From Luteimonas sp. ANT-B3E (lineage in GTDB: Bacteria > Pseudomonadota > Gammaproteobacteria > Xanthomonadales > Xanthomonadaceae), in contig LXQJ01000041.1 of NCBI GenBank assembly GCA_001683895.1, positions 1-54,255 on the forward strand: DNA of 54,255 bases. Direction: 5' to 3'. This document shows positions 53,224 through 54,255 of this stretch, in pieces. Under the pieces are notes generated by a model that was not told the DNA's origin, ran no database searches, and saw nothing but the letters and a program-made list of their open reading frames with translations. The first letter of the stretch is position 1. Each line of letters begins with the position of its first letter. A program made the translations under genes and the position numbers.

Positions 53224-54255
53224 CTAATGCGCCCGGTTGAGCGGTTCCAGCGCGCGGAAGCGGCGGCCGTACTCGTCGGTCAGGTCGATCGCCTCCTGCG
53301 GATTGCGCACGATCGACGGCGTCAGCAAGATGATCGTCTCGGTGCGCGTGGTCGACGACGTCTGCCGCCCGAACAACCCGCCGATCACCGGGATCCGGCT
53401 CAGGCCGGGCAGTCCGGTGGAGCCGCGCGTGGTGCCGTCGTCGATCAGTCCCGCCATCAGCACGGTGGAGCCGCTGGGAACCGCCGCGGTGGTCTTCAGC
53501 CGCGTGGTGTCGATGCGCGGGTTGCAGTTGCTCGTGCTGGGGTTGCAGCTGGAAAGGATCTGATCCGCGGAGCTGATTTCCTGCACCACATCCAGGAACA
53601 CCAGCCCGTTCTGCGCCACGCGCGGCCGCACCTTGAGGATGGTGCCCGTATCGATGTACTGCACGTTGCTGATGGTGCCGCCGGTACCGACGCCGGGGTT
53701 GAACGAGGTCGACTGCACCGGGATGCGCGTGCCGACGTTCAGCGTGGCCTCGGCGTTGTTACGCACGAAGACTGATGGCGTCGACAGCATGTTGATGTCG
53801 GTCACCGCATCCAGGGCGCTGATAATTGCCGCGGCATCGTTCCTGACCAGCGTCCACGCGGCACCCGGACCGCCAATTCCGCCGATGCTGCCCGCGAGCG
53901 TGCTCCAGCTGCTGGGCCCACCCGCCGCTGGGGGTGCGAACACGGGGAGGCCATTGTCGGTGACCGCGCGCTCAAAGAACCAGTTGACGCCGTAGCTCAA
54001 CTCGCCCGACAGCGCCACTCGCACCACCTGCGCCTCGATGTGCACCTGCATCGGCATCACGTCGAGCTTGTCGATCACGGCGCGGATCGACTTCCACGCG
54101 TTGCCTTTGGCGCGCACCAGGATGGTGTTGGTCTCGTCGACCGCGGCCACGCCCACCGTGGCGCCGTCGACCTCGAGCTGCACGGTGGCGTTGCCGCCCT
54201 CGCGCTCGCCGAGCGACAGCGACCCGCCGCCGGCACCGCCGCCGGCGCCGCCGAG
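53224..54255 (-). CDS. gspD: Type II secretion secretin GspD, C-terminal part (cut by window edge)
   Basis: The last 344 codons are inside the window; the frame stays open at the right edge and the true start is outside. A Gly-rich insert (within about the first 12 visible residues) and an N3-type domain (VAAVDETNTILVRAKG) precede the secretin core (VHIEAQVVRVALSGELSYGVNW, TLNVGTRIPVQS, IDTGTILKVRPRV, LPGLSRIPVIGGLFG, ETIILLTPSIV). The Gly-rich N3 insert favours GspD over PilQ. A C-terminal tail of about 30 residues may bind a pilotin. Confidence 0.88.
   Translation of the reverse strand, partial: LGGAGGGAGGGSLSLGEREGGNATVQLEVDGATVGVAAVDETNTILVRAKGNAWKSIRAVIDKLDVMPMQVHIEAQVVRVALSGELSYGVNWFFERAVTDNGLPVFAPPAAGGPSSWSTLAGSIGGIGGPGAAWTLVRNDAAAIISALDAVTDINMLSTPSVFVRNNAEATLNVGTRIPVQSTSFNPGVGTGGTISNVQYIDTGTILKVRPRVAQNGLVFLDVVQEISSADQILSSCNPSTSNCNPRIDTTRLKTTAAVPSGSTVLMAGLIDDGTTRGSTGLPGLSRIPVIGGLFGRQTSSTTRTETIILLTPSIVRNPQEAIDLTDEYGRRFRALEPLNRAH

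Noticed and set aside
54183-54255. Taking codon 54183 as the GspD start
   Set aside because: The frame continues open to the window edge with secretin-like Gly-rich sequence, so the gene is cut, not started, here.

Overview
The window is about 54 kb of very GC-rich gammaproteobacterial chromosome. The gene order sucCD - pilSR - pilABCD - coaE, followed by secA, the dcw division cluster and a glyA-nrdR-rib block, points to the Xanthomonadaceae (Lysobacter, Luteimonas or a close relative). The genus is an inference, because no rRNA or species-specific marker is present. Most of the window is core housekeeping sequence. Two stretches are accessory: 5.6-8.8 kb, which holds toxin genes, and two inverted-repeat elements at about 4.0 and 15.4 kb.

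Layout. 0-2.2 kb holds sucC-sucD (minus strand) with a terminator. 2.4-14.5 kb is the type IV pilus locus: pilS and pilR, then an insertion holding a Fic gene, a Phd/PIN toxin-antitoxin pair and a GNAT/DUF1778 toxin-antitoxin pair, then a TfpZ-like pilin accessory gene, pilA behind a clear sigma-54 promoter, and pilB, pilC and pilD. 14.7-20.9 kb holds coaE, a Nudix-ThiE fusion, secA, an M23 peptidase and a DciA-like gene. 21.2-37.1 kb is the dcw cluster on the minus strand, transcribed mraZ-rsmH-ftsL-ftsI-murE-murF-mraY-ftsW-murC-ddl-ftsQ-ftsA-ftsZ-lpxC. It lacks both murD and murG. It has a strong promoter and five MraZ boxes in exact 10-bp phase.

37.2-40.5 kb holds a perfect DnaA box, a hairpin-rich spacer, the RNase P RNA gene, rsmI, a short LpoA-like lipoprotein and yraN. 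40.6-43.9 kb holds pyrF, ettA and an RcnB-like exported protein. 44-51.3 kb holds glyA, nrdR, ribD, an FMN riboswitch, ribE, a RibBX-type ribB, ribH, nusB and thiL. 51.4-54.3 kb holds two glycosyltransferase-like genes downstream of a type II secretion secretin that runs off the right edge.

How the genes work together. PilS/PilR should control pilA through sigma-54, and the pilus motor, platform and peptidase genes follow. The dcw genes make and divide the wall. Start and stop codons overlap from mraZ to ftsA, so those twelve genes should be translationally coupled. The riboflavin genes are under FMN control except for ribD, which is encoded upstream of the riboswitch. The most unusual structures are the 42-bp copy of the pilR 3' end that brackets the Fic gene, the dcw cluster without murD and murG, and the paired inverted-repeat elements. 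I saw no single system that I can claim is wholly new.
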